In this document: positions 18,024 through 25,590 of the stretch, piece after piece
Layout: each line of letters starts with the position of its first letter
Numbering within the stretch: position 1 is the first letter of the stretch
From: Thermomicrobiales bacterium
GTDB lineage: Bacteria > Chloroflexota > Chloroflexia > Thermomicrobiales > UBA6265
Reading direction: 5' to 3'
Assembly: GCA_023957015.1 (NCBI GenBank)
Contig: JAMLHR010000015.1
Span: forward strand, 1-53,454
Length of the DNA: 53,454 nt
The notes under the pieces: model-generated
The model's database searches: none
The model's input: the letters and a program-made list of their open reading frames with translations, nothing else
What the model was told of the DNA's origin: nothing
Position numbers and translations under genes: made by a program

Positions 18024-18052
18024 AGGATAGGGGGGGGGGCAATTTTGGTCAA
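18024..18052 (-). promoter_or_regulatory. Candidate phase-variable promoter of the LPXTG gene (C10/G10 in spacer)
   Basis: On the minus strand the -35 is TTGACC (18047-18052) and the -10 is TATCCT (18024-18029). The 17-nt spacer between them (18030-18046) contains ten consecutive C residues, read as ten G on the plus strand (18030-18039). The predicted start of transcription lies about 70 nt before the LPXTG start codon. A change in tract length would change the -35/-10 spacing, the known basis of phase-variable promoters in other bacteria. Confidence 0.6.
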
Positions 18053-18156
18053 TGACGTGTAAGGCACGTCCGTCATATCTGCGATAGACAGCCTGCATTG
18101 CCGTTTGCACGGTACCATTCGTGGGATTGACTTCATCTTTTCCGAAGGACCCATGC

Positions 18157-19956
18157 GTGCCCGATTCCCCAACAGCAACCTACAACGACCGCATCGAGCA
18201 GTTCACCCAGTTGCATGACGATGCTCATCGGCGCTGGAGTCTCCTCGGCAATATCCGTTTGATCATCGCTGTCGCCATGATCGTTTGCGCGTGGCAGATG
18301 TGGACGAAGAGCGGTACTGGCTGGGCGATCGCGTTGGTGGTGACGGTCATCGCGTTCGTCGTGCTGGCCATCTTGCAGCGACGCGCTGGTCAGGTCCGTA
18401 ATGTCGCTGAAGCTATGGCCACCGTCAATCAGCGAGCGTTAGATCGGCTACTGCTGAACTGGGACGAGCTGCCACTCCCGGCGGAACCCGATGCGGATCG
18501 CACCCACCCCTACGCCTACGATCTCAATATCGTGGGGTGGGGGAGTTTGGCACAGCGAATCGGCACACCTGCGACCAGGTATGGTTGGACGGCGCTTTAC
18601 GACGCGCTCCTGAACGACAGCGATCCCGCCAATATTCCCACCCGCCAGACCGCTGTCAGCGAACTGGCATCCCGGCTGGATTTGCGGCAATCGGTCGAAT
18701 GTGCCGGTCTCAGCGATGAACCGATTCCCGACTCAGCACCGCTTTTGGACTGGACACGTGAGCAACCATGGGTGAAGCCCTGGCTCAGCGCGTTCGCGAT
18801 CGTGATGCCAGCGCTCTTGCTGCTGGTGATTGTATTGATCGCGCTGGGAACGGTGCATTGGAGTCTGATTCTGTTGCCGATCACGCTGAATACGGTGACG
18901 TTCTTCAGTATTGGTGCTGGTGCCGCCAGTCGCGTCCAGCACATCGTGCCGATGCGGGATGCGATCAGTACATATCAACGCATCGCTGCCCGTATCGCCG
19001 CGGATACGCCGCGTTCACCGCTTCTGCAGGGTATCGATGATCAGCTTGGCGGTGCGGCCGAGGCGTTGGCCGGACTCTCCAGCACCGTCAACTTCGCCAT
19101 GCCACCGGGTTCGATGCTCTACTTCCCGCTGCAGATGTCGGTGCTGTGGGATATCCACGTTCTCCGAGAGCTTGAGCGTTGGCGAGACCAGCATGGCCCA
19201 CATCTGGATGGCTGGTTGCGGGCAATAGGGGAATGGGAGTCGCTGGCGGCGTTGTCGGTGCTGGCGCACGACCATCCCGACTGGGCAACGCCAGTGGTTG
19301 ATGCTTCACTACAGGGTCTAACCGCTACCCAGCTGGCGCATCCGCTGTTGGCGGCTGATATCGCGGTTGCCAATGATGTTGCCATCACCGAACCCGGACA
19401 CTTTCTCTTCGTCACCGGTTCCAACATGAGTGGCAAGAGCACACTGCTACGGGCGATTGGCATCAACGTTGTTCTGGCGCAGGCCGGTGCACCGGCCTAC
19501 GCCACTCACCAGCAACTGCCGCCACTGCGCGTTAGCAGCTGTATGCGCGTCGAGGATTCGCTGGCACATGGCGTCAGTTTCTTCATGGCGGAGTTGCAGC
19601 GGTTGAAGGCGGTGATCGATCGCGTCACGGATAGCGATGATCGCATGTCGTTGTATCTGCTGGATGAGATCCTGCAAGGTACCAATACGGCGGAGCGCCA
19701 GATTGCCTCACGCCAGGTGCTGCGCCAACTCAGTCGCCGGCACGCGATCGGGGCGGTCTCAAGTCACGATCTGGAATTGATCGACGATGCCGATCTCGAT
19801 GCGCACGCGATTGCGGTTCATTTCGCAGAGCGGTTCAGCCGCGAAGCGGGTGTACCGAGCATGAGCTTCGACTATCGACTTCGCGACGGTATCGCCACAT
19901 CCTCCAATGCGATTCGTCTCATGGAGCTTATCGGTTTCGACATCGAACAGGATTAA
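18157..19956 (+). CDS. Membrane-anchored MutS-like ATPase
   Basis: A 599-residue protein carrying only the back half of a MutS protein. The N-terminus has two membrane helices (about residues 30-70), and another hydrophobic pair lies at ~210-255. A lever-like helical region follows, then the MutS domain V ATPase: Walker A GSNMSGKST (421-429), the FFMAELQRLKAVI helix, Walker B LYLLDEILQGTNTAER, and the SSHDLELID switch. There is no mismatch-recognition domain and no C-terminal Smr nuclease, so a role in mismatch repair is doubtful. I chose GTG 18157 because GAAGGA lies 7 nt upstream. A GTG at 18121 is possible. It is divergent from the LPXTG gene. Confidence 0.85.
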   Translation: MPDSPTATYNDRIEQFTQLHDDAHRRWSLLGNIRLIIAVAMIVCAWQMWTKSGTGWAIALVVTVIAFVVLAILQRRAGQVRNVAEAMATVNQRALDRLLLNWDELPLPAEPDADRTHPYAYDLNIVGWGSLAQRIGTPATRYGWTALYDALLNDSDPANIPTRQTAVSELASRLDLRQSVECAGLSDEPIPDSAPLLDWTREQPWVKPWLSAFAIVMPALLLLVIVLIALGTVHWSLILLPITLNTVTFFSIGAGAASRVQHIVPMRDAISTYQRIAARIAADTPRSPLLQGIDDQLGGAAEALAGLSSTVNFAMPPGSMLYFPLQMSVLWDIHVLRELERWRDQHGPHLDGWLRAIGEWESLAALSVLAHDHPDWATPVVDASLQGLTATQLAHPLLAADIAVANDVAITEPGHFLFVTGSNMSGKSTLLRAIGINVVLAQAGAPAYATHQQLPPLRVSSCMRVEDSLAHGVSFFMAELQRLKAVIDRVTDSDDRMSLYLLDEILQGTNTAERQIASRQVLRQLSRRHAIGAVSSHDLELIDDADLDAHAIAVHFAERFSREAGVPSMSFDYRLRDGIATSSNAIRLMELIGFDIEQD

Positions 19957-19960
19957 CGCA

Positions 19961-19989
19961 ACGGACCGAGCGATCACCGCTCGGTCCGT
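19961..19989. terminator. Bidirectional terminator after the MutS-like gene
   Basis: A perfect 12-bp stem, ACGGACCGAGCG and its complement, with the 5-nt loop ATCAC. It lies 4 nt after the MutS-like stop and 22 nt from the stop of the convergent small membrane gene. There is no clear T run, so it may need help from Rho or act as a 3' end stabiliser. Confidence 0.65.
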
Positions 19990-20011
19990 ACGCATCGTCG
20001 AACGCTTGAGA

Positions 20012-20224
20012 TTATCGCGTTGGATCAAAGTGCTCCAGGTCAAACGAACCGGTAAGCGCCATGATACCGAGCACGATCAGCATGATCAGCACCAATGCGC
20101 CGATGCCCACGAAGATCTGAATGACCGTGCCGAAACCCTTGCCCCCGAGTTCCTCCTCGTCACGAGCATCAGGACCAATCGATAGACCCATCAGATTCAG
20201 CAACAGCAGCAGACGGAAAAGCAT
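20012..20224 (-). CDS. Small hypothetical membrane protein (70 aa)
   Basis: From the ATG at 20224 this encodes 70 residues. There is a short hydrophobic start (MLFRLLLLLNLMGLSIG), an acidic loop (GPDARDEEELGG), one clear membrane helix (~39-62, IQIFVGIGALVLIMLIVLGIM) and a short acidic tail. I do not recognise a family. The start is supported by GGAG 6 nt upstream; a longer in-frame extension has no Shine-Dalgarno and no hydrophobic pattern. It lies downstream of the YggT gene on the same strand, 222 nt away. Confidence 0.5.
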   Translation of the reverse strand: MLFRLLLLLNLMGLSIGPDARDEEELGGKGFGTVIQIFVGIGALVLIMLIVLGIMALTGSFDLEHFDPTR

Positions 20225-20446
20225 GGTTGGCTCCGTAATTGTCGCGATCGCACCCACCCCGGCGCGAACCAATACGACCGTAATACGCGGGGTGACAGTC
20301 AGATCACCCGACATCCTGTCAACAATGTAAGGGATTTTCGGTGCACAGTCTAGGAGATACGGTACAACCGGACACATGGTGCGTCGCGGGGACTCTCCGA
20401 GTGCTCACGCATGCTGCGCTCGACCCTCGGAAAAACGATCCAGCAC

Positions 20447-20695
20447 TTACATTACCTGCATGATCAATCGTTGCAGGATGATGACCAGGAAGATCGTGAC
20501 CATGATCGAGAGATCGACCCCGCCAATCGGCCGAATCACGCGCCGCACTGGTTCGACCACGGGTTCGGTGATCTGGTAGATGAACCTGCCCACCTGGCTG
20601 GAGAACATGGGGTCAAACCAGCTCATCAGCGCCCGCACAAACAGGATGAGCGCATAGATATTGAGCAATGAGAGAAGGAGATTGGCGAGTCCCAT
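20447..20695 (-). CDS. YggT family integral membrane protein
   Basis: An 82-residue protein matching the YggT family: an N-terminal helix with LLLSLLNIYALILFVRALMSWF, the central TEPVVEPVRRVIRPIGGVDLS segment, and a C-terminal helix IMVTIFLVIILQRLIM. YggT proteins are found near cell-division genes in many phyla and have been linked to osmotic tolerance and FtsZ-ring positioning; the exact job is unclear. The start ATG at 20695 agrees with the family N-terminus and has AGGA about 9 nt upstream. It is divergent from the amidase. Confidence 0.85.
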   Translation of the reverse strand: MGLANLLLSLLNIYALILFVRALMSWFDPMFSSQVGRFIYQITEPVVEPVRRVIRPIGGVDLSIMVTIFLVIILQRLIMQVM

Positions 20696-20779
20696 TGGTG
20701 GCCATCCTGTGTCATAGTGAGATCGCACCGAAATCGGTGATACCGTCAAGTATACCGAGCCAACCACGGGAGACGATGT

Positions 20780-22360
20780 ATGACCACCAATTCGCCCGAT
20801 CTCGAGCCGCATCCACAGATCCGAAGCCTCACGGTTGAGGATGCCATGGCGGAGATGGACGCCGGACGTCTTACCGCCGTTCAACTGACACAGATGTATC
20901 TGGATCGTGTCGCGGCGCTTGATCACGCTGGTCCGAATCTGCGATCCGTGCTTGAGGTGAATCCGGATGCACTAGCCATCGCCGCCGAACGAGATATCGA
21001 GCGAGCCAACGGCATCATTCGCGGGTCACTGCACGGAATCCCCGTGCTGATCAAGGACAATATCGATACTGCCGATGGTATGCACACCACCGCGGGTTCA
21101 CTCGCACTGATGAACTCCAGGCCGGCCCAGGACGCGACTGTTGCTACCCAACTGCGTGCATCCGGGGCGGTGATTCTCGGCAAGACCAATCTCTCGGAAT
21201 GGGCGAATATGCGTGGACGCAACTCCTGCAGCGGCTGGAGTGGTCGCGGTGGATTTACGAAGAACCCGCACTGTCTGGTGCGGAATCCAAGCGGCTCGTC
21301 GTCGGGTTCGGCTGTGGCGGTCGCCGCTGATCTAGCGATGGTCGCGTTAGGTACCGAGACGAGCGGATCGGTGGTGGCACCATCATCATTTTGTGGTGTC
21401 GTTGGTCATAAGCCCACAGTCGGTCTTACCAGTCGAGCTGGCGTTATCCCCATCAGTTACACGCAGGATACGGTAGGTGTTCATGGTCGCTGTGTGACGG
21501 ATGTGGCAACGACGCTCAGTGCACTCACCGGCAAAGATCCTCGCGATACCGCAACGCAGGCAAGCGAAGGTGTTGTCGGCACCGATTTCCTTGCCGCATT
21601 GGATGCCAACGTGTTGCGAGGTGCGCGACTTGGCGTACCAACCAACTTCGGTTTCATGGGATACAGCGCCAAGGCGGATGAGGTTTTTCAAGGAGCACTG
21701 GTAGCGCTGGCGGAGTTAGGCGCCGAGATTGTTTATGGAACGGATATCCCTTCGGCGGACGCGCTGAATGTGTCGCCGAACGCCGTTGATCGTATGGTGT
21801 ATGAGTTCAAGCGTGCGCTCAATGGGTACCTGGCGGGGCGCAATGATCCGGAGTTCTGCACACTGGCTGATTTGATCGCCTTCAATGAAACCCATGCCGA
21901 TGAGGAGCTGACCTACTTTGGTCAGGAACTGTTCCTGGCTTCACAGGCGACCGAAGATGACGAGGTCGGTATGGCGGCGCTGAGCGAGCGACTGAATCGG
22001 CTCAGCCGCGAGGAGGGGATCGATGCGGTTCTTCGCGAACACGAACTGGATGCATTGATCGCCGTGACGAAGTCGCCAGCGCCAATGAGCGATGTGATCA
22101 ATGGTGAGAAGTATCTGGGAGGTGCCTGCAATCTGCCAGCAATTGCCGGGTATCCGATCGTCACCGTACCGGCCGGATATGTGCAGGGCATGCCGGTTGG
22201 ATTGAGTTTTATTGGTACCGCTTGGAGCGATGCCAAACTCCTCAGTCTGGCGTATGCATGGGAACATGCGACGCGTATGTATCGCAGTCCTCGTTTCGTT
22301 GCTGACGATATCGCCGCCCATCCCAAGACACTGCGGATCGAGTTGCCAGTGCTTCGATAG
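20780..22360 (+). CDS. Amidase signature family hydrolase
   Basis: A 526-residue amidase of the GatA/FAAH superfamily. The Ser-cisSer-Lys triad is visible: Lys92 in VLIKDNID, the Ser-rich loop SGSSSGS (171-177), and the nucleophile Ser197 in GTETSGSVV. Enzymes of this type hydrolyse amide bonds. GatA itself is unlikely, because the protein is longer and no gatB or gatC is nearby. The N-terminal segment (IRSLTVEDAMAEMDAGRLTAVQLT) and the C-terminal GACNLPAIAGYPIVTVPAGY block are typical of stand-alone amidases. The ATG at 20780 has GGAG upstream. There is no operon partner on this strand. Confidence 0.9.
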   Translation: MTTNSPDLEPHPQIRSLTVEDAMAEMDAGRLTAVQLTQMYLDRVAALDHAGPNLRSVLEVNPDALAIAAERDIERANGIIRGSLHGIPVLIKDNIDTADGMHTTAGSLALMNSRPAQDATVATQLRASGAVILGKTNLSEWANMRGRNSCSGWSGRGGFTKNPHCLVRNPSGSSSGSAVAVAADLAMVALGTETSGSVVAPSSFCGVVGHKPTVGLTSRAGVIPISYTQDTVGVHGRCVTDVATTLSALTGKDPRDTATQASEGVVGTDFLAALDANVLRGARLGVPTNFGFMGYSAKADEVFQGALVALAELGAEIVYGTDIPSADALNVSPNAVDRMVYEFKRALNGYLAGRNDPEFCTLADLIAFNETHADEELTYFGQELFLASQATEDDEVGMAALSERLNRLSREEGIDAVLREHELDALIAVTKSPAPMSDVINGEKYLGGACNLPAIAGYPIVTVPAGYVQGMPVGLSFIGTAWSDAKLLSLAYAWEHATRMYRSPRFVADDIAAHPKTLRIELPVLR

Positions 22361-22365
22361 TAGGG

Positions 22366-22399
22366 TGCAGGGAGGCATCTTCATGGATGCCTCCCTGCA
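22366..22399. terminator. Bidirectional terminator between amidase and MMPL exporter genes
   Basis: A perfect 14-bp inverted repeat (TGCAGGGAGGCATC and its complement) with a 6-nt loop lies between two convergent genes, 5 nt from one stop codon and 3 nt from the other. Confidence 0.8.
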
Positions 22400-22402
22400 T
22401 GG

Positions 22403-24547
22403 TTATGCAGTACCGAGCTCCTCTTGAGGCAATCGGAGTGGCGTGCTTGTGTGCTGGAAACCGAGCTTGCCCACGGTCCGCTGAATCCAGGAAGGCGCCC
22501 ACCAGTTCCAGCGACCCATCAGCACCATTGTGCTGGGAACCAGGACACCACGTACGAGCGTTGCGTCCAGAAGCACCGCCACCGCTAGGCCGAATCCCAG
22601 ACTCTTGACGATGAGGACATCGGCCAAAACGAATCCACCAAACACGATGACCATGATGGTTGCGGCACCGCTGACGACCTGGCCGGTGTGGGCCAATCCA
22701 GCGGCAATGGCGCGGCTATTGTCGCCGGATGCCTGATACTCCTCCTGAATCCGACTCAGAAGCAGCACCTCGTAGTCCATACTCAAGCCAAACAAGATGC
22801 AGGCAATGAGGACTGGCACCATAGATACCGTCATACCCGATGAGCTGAAGTTGAGCAGCGACTCCAGATGGCCATCCTGAAATACCCAGACCACCACACC
22901 CAGTGAGGCGATGATCGATAGAGCGCCCATGACCATCGCCTTGATCGGCAGAAGGACGGAACCAAAGGTGAGCAGCAGCACGAGATAGCCCGCGATACCC
23001 ACGAACAACGCTGCGGGCAGCAATCCATCCCGGATCGCGTTGCTGTTATCCAGGGATTCCGCCGCGGTACCACCCACGCGTACCTGCAGGCTGTGTGTGT
23101 TTAGCGCACGGATCTCGTTCACGATCTTCCCGGACTCCACAGCGTTGAAGGCAGAGGCTACCTGGAGAACCGTCGATGATTCGCTCGCGATCTGGCGTAT
23201 ATCAAGTACCCCATCGATTTCACTGATCTGTGTGGTTAGGGCAGCAATGGTTTCGGTATTAGTGGTGTCAACGATCACATAGATCGGATCGACCGAATCG
23301 CCGGCGAAGTCCGTGAGGGCACGTTCGCTGACCTCACGAGATTCCGCCCCGACCGGAAGCACTTCCGCGCCGCCCGCACTCAATGTCATCCCGAATGCCG
23401 GGAGAGCCATCACTCCCAGCACGGTCAGGCAGGCGATGAGGAGCCCAACTGGTTGTTTCATTACCAGATTGGCAATCCGATGCCAGAAAGCACTCTCACC
23501 TGCGCTGTTGATGCCGCCTTTGCGTCCAATGCGACCGGCATTGATCCGCACACCCAGCAATCGCAGGGTTGCGGGGAGGAGCGTCAGACCAAACACCATG
23601 GAGCTTGCTGTCACGACCATTCCGGCATGCCCCAGACTCTGGAGTGCTGGAAGGTCGAAGAACATGGTTGCGCCCAGGCCAATCATGACCGTGATACCGC
23701 TGAAGAACACAGCCTTACCGACTGTGATCATCGTGTTCTCCAGTGCCTGGTCCGGGGACGTGTGGCGCAGTTCTTCGCGATAGCGAGTGACCATGAAGAG
23801 CGAGTAATCGATGCCGAGACCAAGCCCGAGCATAGTGACCATATTGGTCGCGAATACGCTCTGATACGCCTGGGTTGACCAGACAGACATCACGGCCATA
23901 CCCGTCAGGATGCTGGCAACACCGATGAGTAGCGGCATTGCCGCCGAGACGACTGAACCGAAGACGAGTACCAGAACGATCAGGGTGATGGGAATCGCCA
24001 CCATTTCGGCGCGAACCAACCCTTGTTCGACGGATTGAGTCACATCCTCATACACGAACGGTGCCCCGCCGAACTTGACCTGTAGGCCTTGTTCCTCGGC
24101 AGCATTACCGACTATCTCTCGGATATGGTCCAACTCGGAAGATGTCAGTTCGACACCCGGTACCAGGGGCGCAATCACGATGGCACTGGAACCAGAGTTA
24201 GCGATCATCGCGGGATTCATGGTTTCGGCCGGTGTGTACACGGTGGCGATACCGGGTTGTTGTCTCAGGGGAGCAATGGCTGCATCGATTGCGGATAATG
24301 ATGCGCTATCTGTGAATGCGCCTTCCGTCTCGAAGATCATCACCAGTGTATCGCCACCAATGCCGTATTGATTGGCGAGGAGCTGGTGGACCTGCATCGA
24401 CTCGGCGTTGTCGCTGATATAACCCTCGCTATCGAAGACAGGGGTGATCGTTGCCATCAGGACCATGGCCACTAACAGCACGGTGATGCTGGTGGCGATA
24501 ACGAGCTTGGGATAGGTGATGACGATGTGAGCCCAACGTTTGAACAT
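22403..24547 (-). CDS. MMPL/RND-type membrane transporter
   Basis: A 714-residue exporter with the duplicated RND layout of the MMPL family. TM1 follows MFKRWAHIVITYPK, then a large extracytoplasmic loop, a helix bundle with GLGIDYSLFMVTRYREEL, a second TM/loop/bundle half, and the repeated motif GLSMDYEVLLLSRIQEEY. The Asp-Tyr pairs in both halves are the expected proton-relay residues. Such proteins move lipids, siderophores or drugs across the cytoplasmic membrane by proton motive force. I chose the ATG at 24547 because GGAGGGA lies 6 nt upstream. It follows the TetR gene by 65 nt on the same strand, implying a drug- or lipid-responsive unit. Confidence 0.9.
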   Translation of the reverse strand: MFKRWAHIVITYPKLVIATSITVLLVAMVLMATITPVFDSEGYISDNAESMQVHQLLANQYGIGGDTLVMIFETEGAFTDSASLSAIDAAIAPLRQQPGIATVYTPAETMNPAMIANSGSSAIVIAPLVPGVELTSSELDHIREIVGNAAEEQGLQVKFGGAPFVYEDVTQSVEQGLVRAEMVAIPITLIVLVLVFGSVVSAAMPLLIGVASILTGMAVMSVWSTQAYQSVFATNMVTMLGLGLGIDYSLFMVTRYREELRHTSPDQALENTMITVGKAVFFSGITVMIGLGATMFFDLPALQSLGHAGMVVTASSMVFGLTLLPATLRLLGVRINAGRIGRKGGINSAGESAFWHRIANLVMKQPVGLLIACLTVLGVMALPAFGMTLSAGGAEVLPVGAESREVSERALTDFAGDSVDPIYVIVDTTNTETIAALTTQISEIDGVLDIRQIASESSTVLQVASAFNAVESGKIVNEIRALNTHSLQVRVGGTAAESLDNSNAIRDGLLPAALFVGIAGYLVLLLTFGSVLLPIKAMVMGALSIIASLGVVVWVFQDGHLESLLNFSSSGMTVSMVPVLIACILFGLSMDYEVLLLSRIQEEYQASGDNSRAIAAGLAHTGQVVSGAATIMVIVFGGFVLADVLIVKSLGFGLAVAVLLDATLVRGVLVPSTMVLMGRWNWWAPSWIQRTVGKLGFQHTSTPLRLPQEELGTA

Positions 24548-24612
24548 GGTGTTCCCTCCAGATTTCGCGATATCCATCGCGTCGTGCGTCTGGCGGGCAT
24601 GTGATGTTGATG

Positions 24613-25287
24613 TTAGCTACCGAGCTTTGTCATTCCCTGGGGTGTTGCCCAGCCGCGCAGAATCGCGCGCATGCAGCTCAGGAAGAGTGCTTCTATGGCG
24701 TTCTCGCCCTCAACACCGGCAACTCCCACTGAATCCATGAATCGGAAGTGGTCGGTAACTTCCAGGCTCATGAACCCATGGGCGGCCGTCCACGCCGAGG
24801 TGGCAATGACGATAGCCGGAACGTCCTGGAAGTCGCCGCAGTCGATCCCTCGTTGGACGACCGTGAGCAACGTTTCCAGACCGCCAAGCGAGAACTCGCC
24901 GAGACTGCTTTCATCGGGGTTTGGCTGCTTGAGCACACCAAACACCAGACGGTACATCTCGGAATGGGCGAGCGAGTGATGACGGTATGCGAGTGCCAAC
25001 CTCTCCAACGTGATGAAGACATCGGTGTCTTCATCGTCTTCCAGCAGGCATTCGCTCATCACCGCGGCAAGACCACCCGAACCCTCGAAATAGAGGTAGT
25101 GCACGATATCCTCTTTCGAGTCGAAGTAGTCATAGATTGCGCCGGGAGAGTATCCGAGATCTTTGGCGATTCCACGAATCGTCAAAGCCTCGATACCGCC
25201 TTTGGCGACGATCTCATGCGATGCGTCGAGTATCGACTGTCGCATCTCCGCCCGGTTGCGTTCTCGTCTGGCAGCAGCACCTTTCAC
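24613..25287 (-). CDS. TetR family transcriptional regulator
   Basis: A 224-residue regulator. The TetR helix-turn-helix is at residues ~12-58 (RAEMRQSILDASHEIVAKGG, then IRGIAKDLGYSPGAIYDYFDSKEDI), with an all-helical ligand domain behind it. I chose the GTG at 25287 because AGGAG lies 5 nt upstream. ATG codons at 25302 and 25311 are alternatives but lack a Shine-Dalgarno. Two matching palindromes flank its promoter, so it very likely represses itself and the downstream MMPL exporter until a ligand binds. Confidence 0.9.
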   Translation of the reverse strand: MKGAAARRERNRAEMRQSILDASHEIVAKGGIEALTIRGIAKDLGYSPGAIYDYFDSKEDIVHYLYFEGSGGLAAVMSECLLEDDEDTDVFITLERLALAYRHHSLAHSEMYRLVFGVLKQPNPDESSLGEFSLGGLETLLTVVQRGIDCGDFQDVPAIVIATSAWTAAHGFMSLEVTDHFRFMDSVGVAGVEGENAIEALFLSCMRAILRGWATPQGMTKLGS

Positions 25288-25314
25288 ACAGGCTCCTAAC
25301 ATCGGTAACATTTC

Positions 25315-25397
25315 TGAACAGTGTTCATCATGCCCGCATCAGGACTGTAGGGCATGCAGTGGTGAATGTCAATAGGTATTCTGAACACTGTTCAGAA
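25315..25397 (-). promoter_or_regulatory. TetR-MMPL promoter with two matching operators
   Basis: The minus-strand promoter has TTGACA (25367-25372), a 17-nt spacer and TACAGT (25344-25349). The perfect 19-bp palindrome TTCTGAACACTGTTCAGAA (25379-25397) lies just upstream of the -35. A second copy of its core, TGAACA-G-TGTTCA (25315-25327), lies just downstream of the predicted start of transcription. Two sites about 65 bp apart bracket RNA polymerase, as expected for TetR autorepression. Confidence 0.8.
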
Positions 25398-25458
25398 ATG
25401 GCCGCAATACGATTGATCTGTCGGCCACAGGACAAGTTTACCGTGCCACGGTGGGAAA

Positions 25459-25590
25459 CTAGCTGGCCATAGCGATGGCCATAATCAGCGTCACCATTAG
25501 GATGACGATGATGGCGAAGAGCGTGGCCGTCAGATGTCCGGAGACATCGATATCACCATCAGGTTGTGGAGTAGTTGGTTCAGGTAGCAT
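25459..25590 (-). CDS. 43-residue single-pass membrane microprotein
   Basis: A 43-residue protein with a Pro/Asp-rich start (MLPEPTTPQPDGDIDVSGHL) and one membrane helix (~21-41) made of Ala, Ile, Leu, Val and Met. A strong GGAGGA lies 4 nt upstream of the ATG, and the start overlaps the last 11 nt of the HD-phosphohydrolase gene in another frame, suggesting coupled translation. I do not recognise a family. Size and layout recall small subunits of membrane complexes, but there is no evidence for a partner here. Confidence 0.55.
   Translation of the reverse strand: MLPEPTTPQPDGDIDVSGHLTATLFAIIVILMVTLIMAIAMAS

Noticed and set aside
18005..18033. Plus-strand TTGACA with 17-nt spacing to TAGGGG as promoter of the MutS-like gene
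   Set aside because: The -35 is perfect but the would-be -10 runs into the G tract and is poor. The minus-strand promoter at the same place fits much better.
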